Assembly: GCA_011052285.1 (NCBI GenBank) | Contig: DRJH01000332.1 | Coordinates: 1-7,177, forward strand | Source of the DNA: Gammaproteobacteria bacterium | GTDB taxonomy: Bacteria; Pseudomonadota; Gammaproteobacteria; Arenicellales; DRJH01 | Direction: 5' to 3' | DNA length: 7,177 nt | Shown: positions 6,516 through 7,177 of the stretch, in pieces | Numbering within the stretch: position 1 is the stretch's first letter | Layout of the letters: the number at the start of each line of letters is the position of its first letter | The notes under the pieces: generated by a model | What the model was told of the DNA's origin: nothing | The model's database searches: none | Seen by the model: the letters and a program-made list of their open reading frames with translations, nothing else | Position numbers and translations under genes: made by a program

Positions 6516-7177
6516 ATGGGGTTAGAAGGCACCAGACTTCCCACTGTACGACACTGGTCCATAACGACCAGACTGACCTTTCTTTACGGTATTTACGCCT
6601 TTGCATTACTGGCTCTTGCCAGCAATATTGTGTACTGGAGCATGTTAAGCAACATCCAGACTGTCGAATGGAAGTTCCTGACCAATAAGGTTTTCATTTT
6701 TCGAACCATACTGGCAGAACATGCAGCCGATTCCGGCACCCTCAAACAAGAGGTGGAATGGGAGAAAATTCCACCCCACTCCGGGCAGTACTACGCCTAT
6801 TATTCGCGCATCAGCGATCTATCCAAGAAAGTGATCCTGCAAACACCAGGCTTTGATGAGGCATTAACCAACGTAGTCTTTCCTCAACCGGTTCGTGGTG
6901 ACGTCGATGAGAGTTCTATCGAACGATGGAAATCGGTGGAGGGAAAGTCTTATCTATTAATCTCCGCCTGGAGCAAGGAAAGTAAAAACAGGGCTACAGA
7001 CAAAACCATCGATGTGGCGCTGGATGTGACACAAGAAGATATATTGGTGGATCAGTATGAACGCCAGATGGCGGTGGTACTGATCATTGGCTTGATGCTC
7101 GCCGTTAGCCTGGGCTATGTGGTTGCTCGCAGAGGCATGCGGCCTTTGACAGAAATAGCGCAGGCTGCGGAACACAT
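6516..7177 (+). CDS. Sensor histidine kinase, N-terminal part (runs off window end)
   Basis: This frame is open from ATG 6516 to the window end (220 complete codons). It encodes the input half of a membrane histidine kinase that would phosphorylate the regulator just upstream. The N-terminus (RHWSITTRLTFLY) and first transmembrane helix (about 20-42) resemble CusS-type kinases. A periplasmic sensor of about 140 residues follows (45-184), ending in VALDVTQEDILVDQYERQ. The second transmembrane helix covers about 186-204, and the HAMP linker begins at ARRGMRPLTEIAQAAEH. The phosphoacceptor His and ATPase domains lie beyond position 7177. The sensor portion holds only two histidines (69 and 88) and no Met- or His-rich cluster, so copper or silver sensing as in CusS is not evident. 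It lies in the same frame as the regulator, separated by the TGA stop and two codons, so the two are distinct proteins unless read-through occurs. Confidence 0.88.
   Translation, partial: MGLEGTRLPTVRHWSITTRLTFLYGIYAFALLALASNIVYWSMLSNIQTVEWKFLTNKVFIFRTILAEHAADSGTLKQEVEWEKIPPHSGQYYAYYSRISDLSKKVILQTPGFDEALTNVVFPQPVRGDVDESSIERWKSVEGKSYLLISAWSKESKNRATDKTIDVALDVTQEDILVDQYERQMAVVLIIGLMLAVSLGYVVARRGMRPLTEIAQAAEH

Noticed and set aside
6507..6518. A broken regulator-kinase fusion, since both lie in the same frame separated by one TGA
   Set aside because: The regulator ends at its normal family length with GYVMEEG, and the kinase has its own ribosome binding site and start. Separate adjacent genes are the normal arrangement.
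6506..6688. A 60-codon frame starting at ATG 6506 after the regulator
   Set aside because: It is in a different frame from the kinase, which continues open to the window end with transmembrane helices and a HAMP start and explains this DNA.

Overview
The window reads as part of a gram-negative, probably gammaproteobacterial, chromosome of moderate GC content. The evidence is an outer-membrane TonB-dependent receptor, a TonB protein, periplasmic and inner-membrane ABC transport parts, and a CusR-like two-component system. The genus cannot be named from the sequence. Every gene lies on the + strand.

Positions 1-370 hold a 5'-truncated cobalamin riboswitch aptamer and a long structured leader. 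The aptamer enters the window at its AACTGTGAGCG segment and keeps the GCCACTG box, the GGGAAGG segment and a full B12 box (AGTCAGGAGACCTGCC). Positions 371-5667 hold five tightly packed genes: a BtuB-type outer-membrane receptor, a dedicated TonB, a BtuF-like periplasmic binding protein, a BtuC-type permease and a BtuD-type ATPase. Gaps are 12 nt or less, and the last two junctions are 4-base GTGA and ATGA overlaps. Read together this is a vitamin B12/corrinoid uptake operon. BtuB takes the corrinoid across the outer membrane using energy passed on by TonB, the binding protein carries it through the periplasm, and the BtuC2D2 importer moves it into the cytoplasm. The riboswitch should shut expression down when cobalamin is plentiful. 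No exbB/exbD and no corrinoid salvage or adenosyltransferase gene is present in the window.

Positions 5668-5834 are a 167-nt AT-rich intergenic stretch with no convincing terminator. It carries two perfect copies of TGTTTAACAT and a tandem ACTATAT pair. Positions 5838-7177 hold a CusR/CopR-type response regulator and the N-terminal 220 residues of its histidine kinase, which runs off the window end. The pair probably forms a separate transcription unit, and its signal and targets are not visible here.

Nothing here amounts to a clearly undescribed system. The points most worth a second look are the TonB gene built into the B12 operon, the unresolved expression platform after the riboswitch, the divergent BtuF-like protein with two cysteines, and the repeated dyad upstream of the two-component genes.
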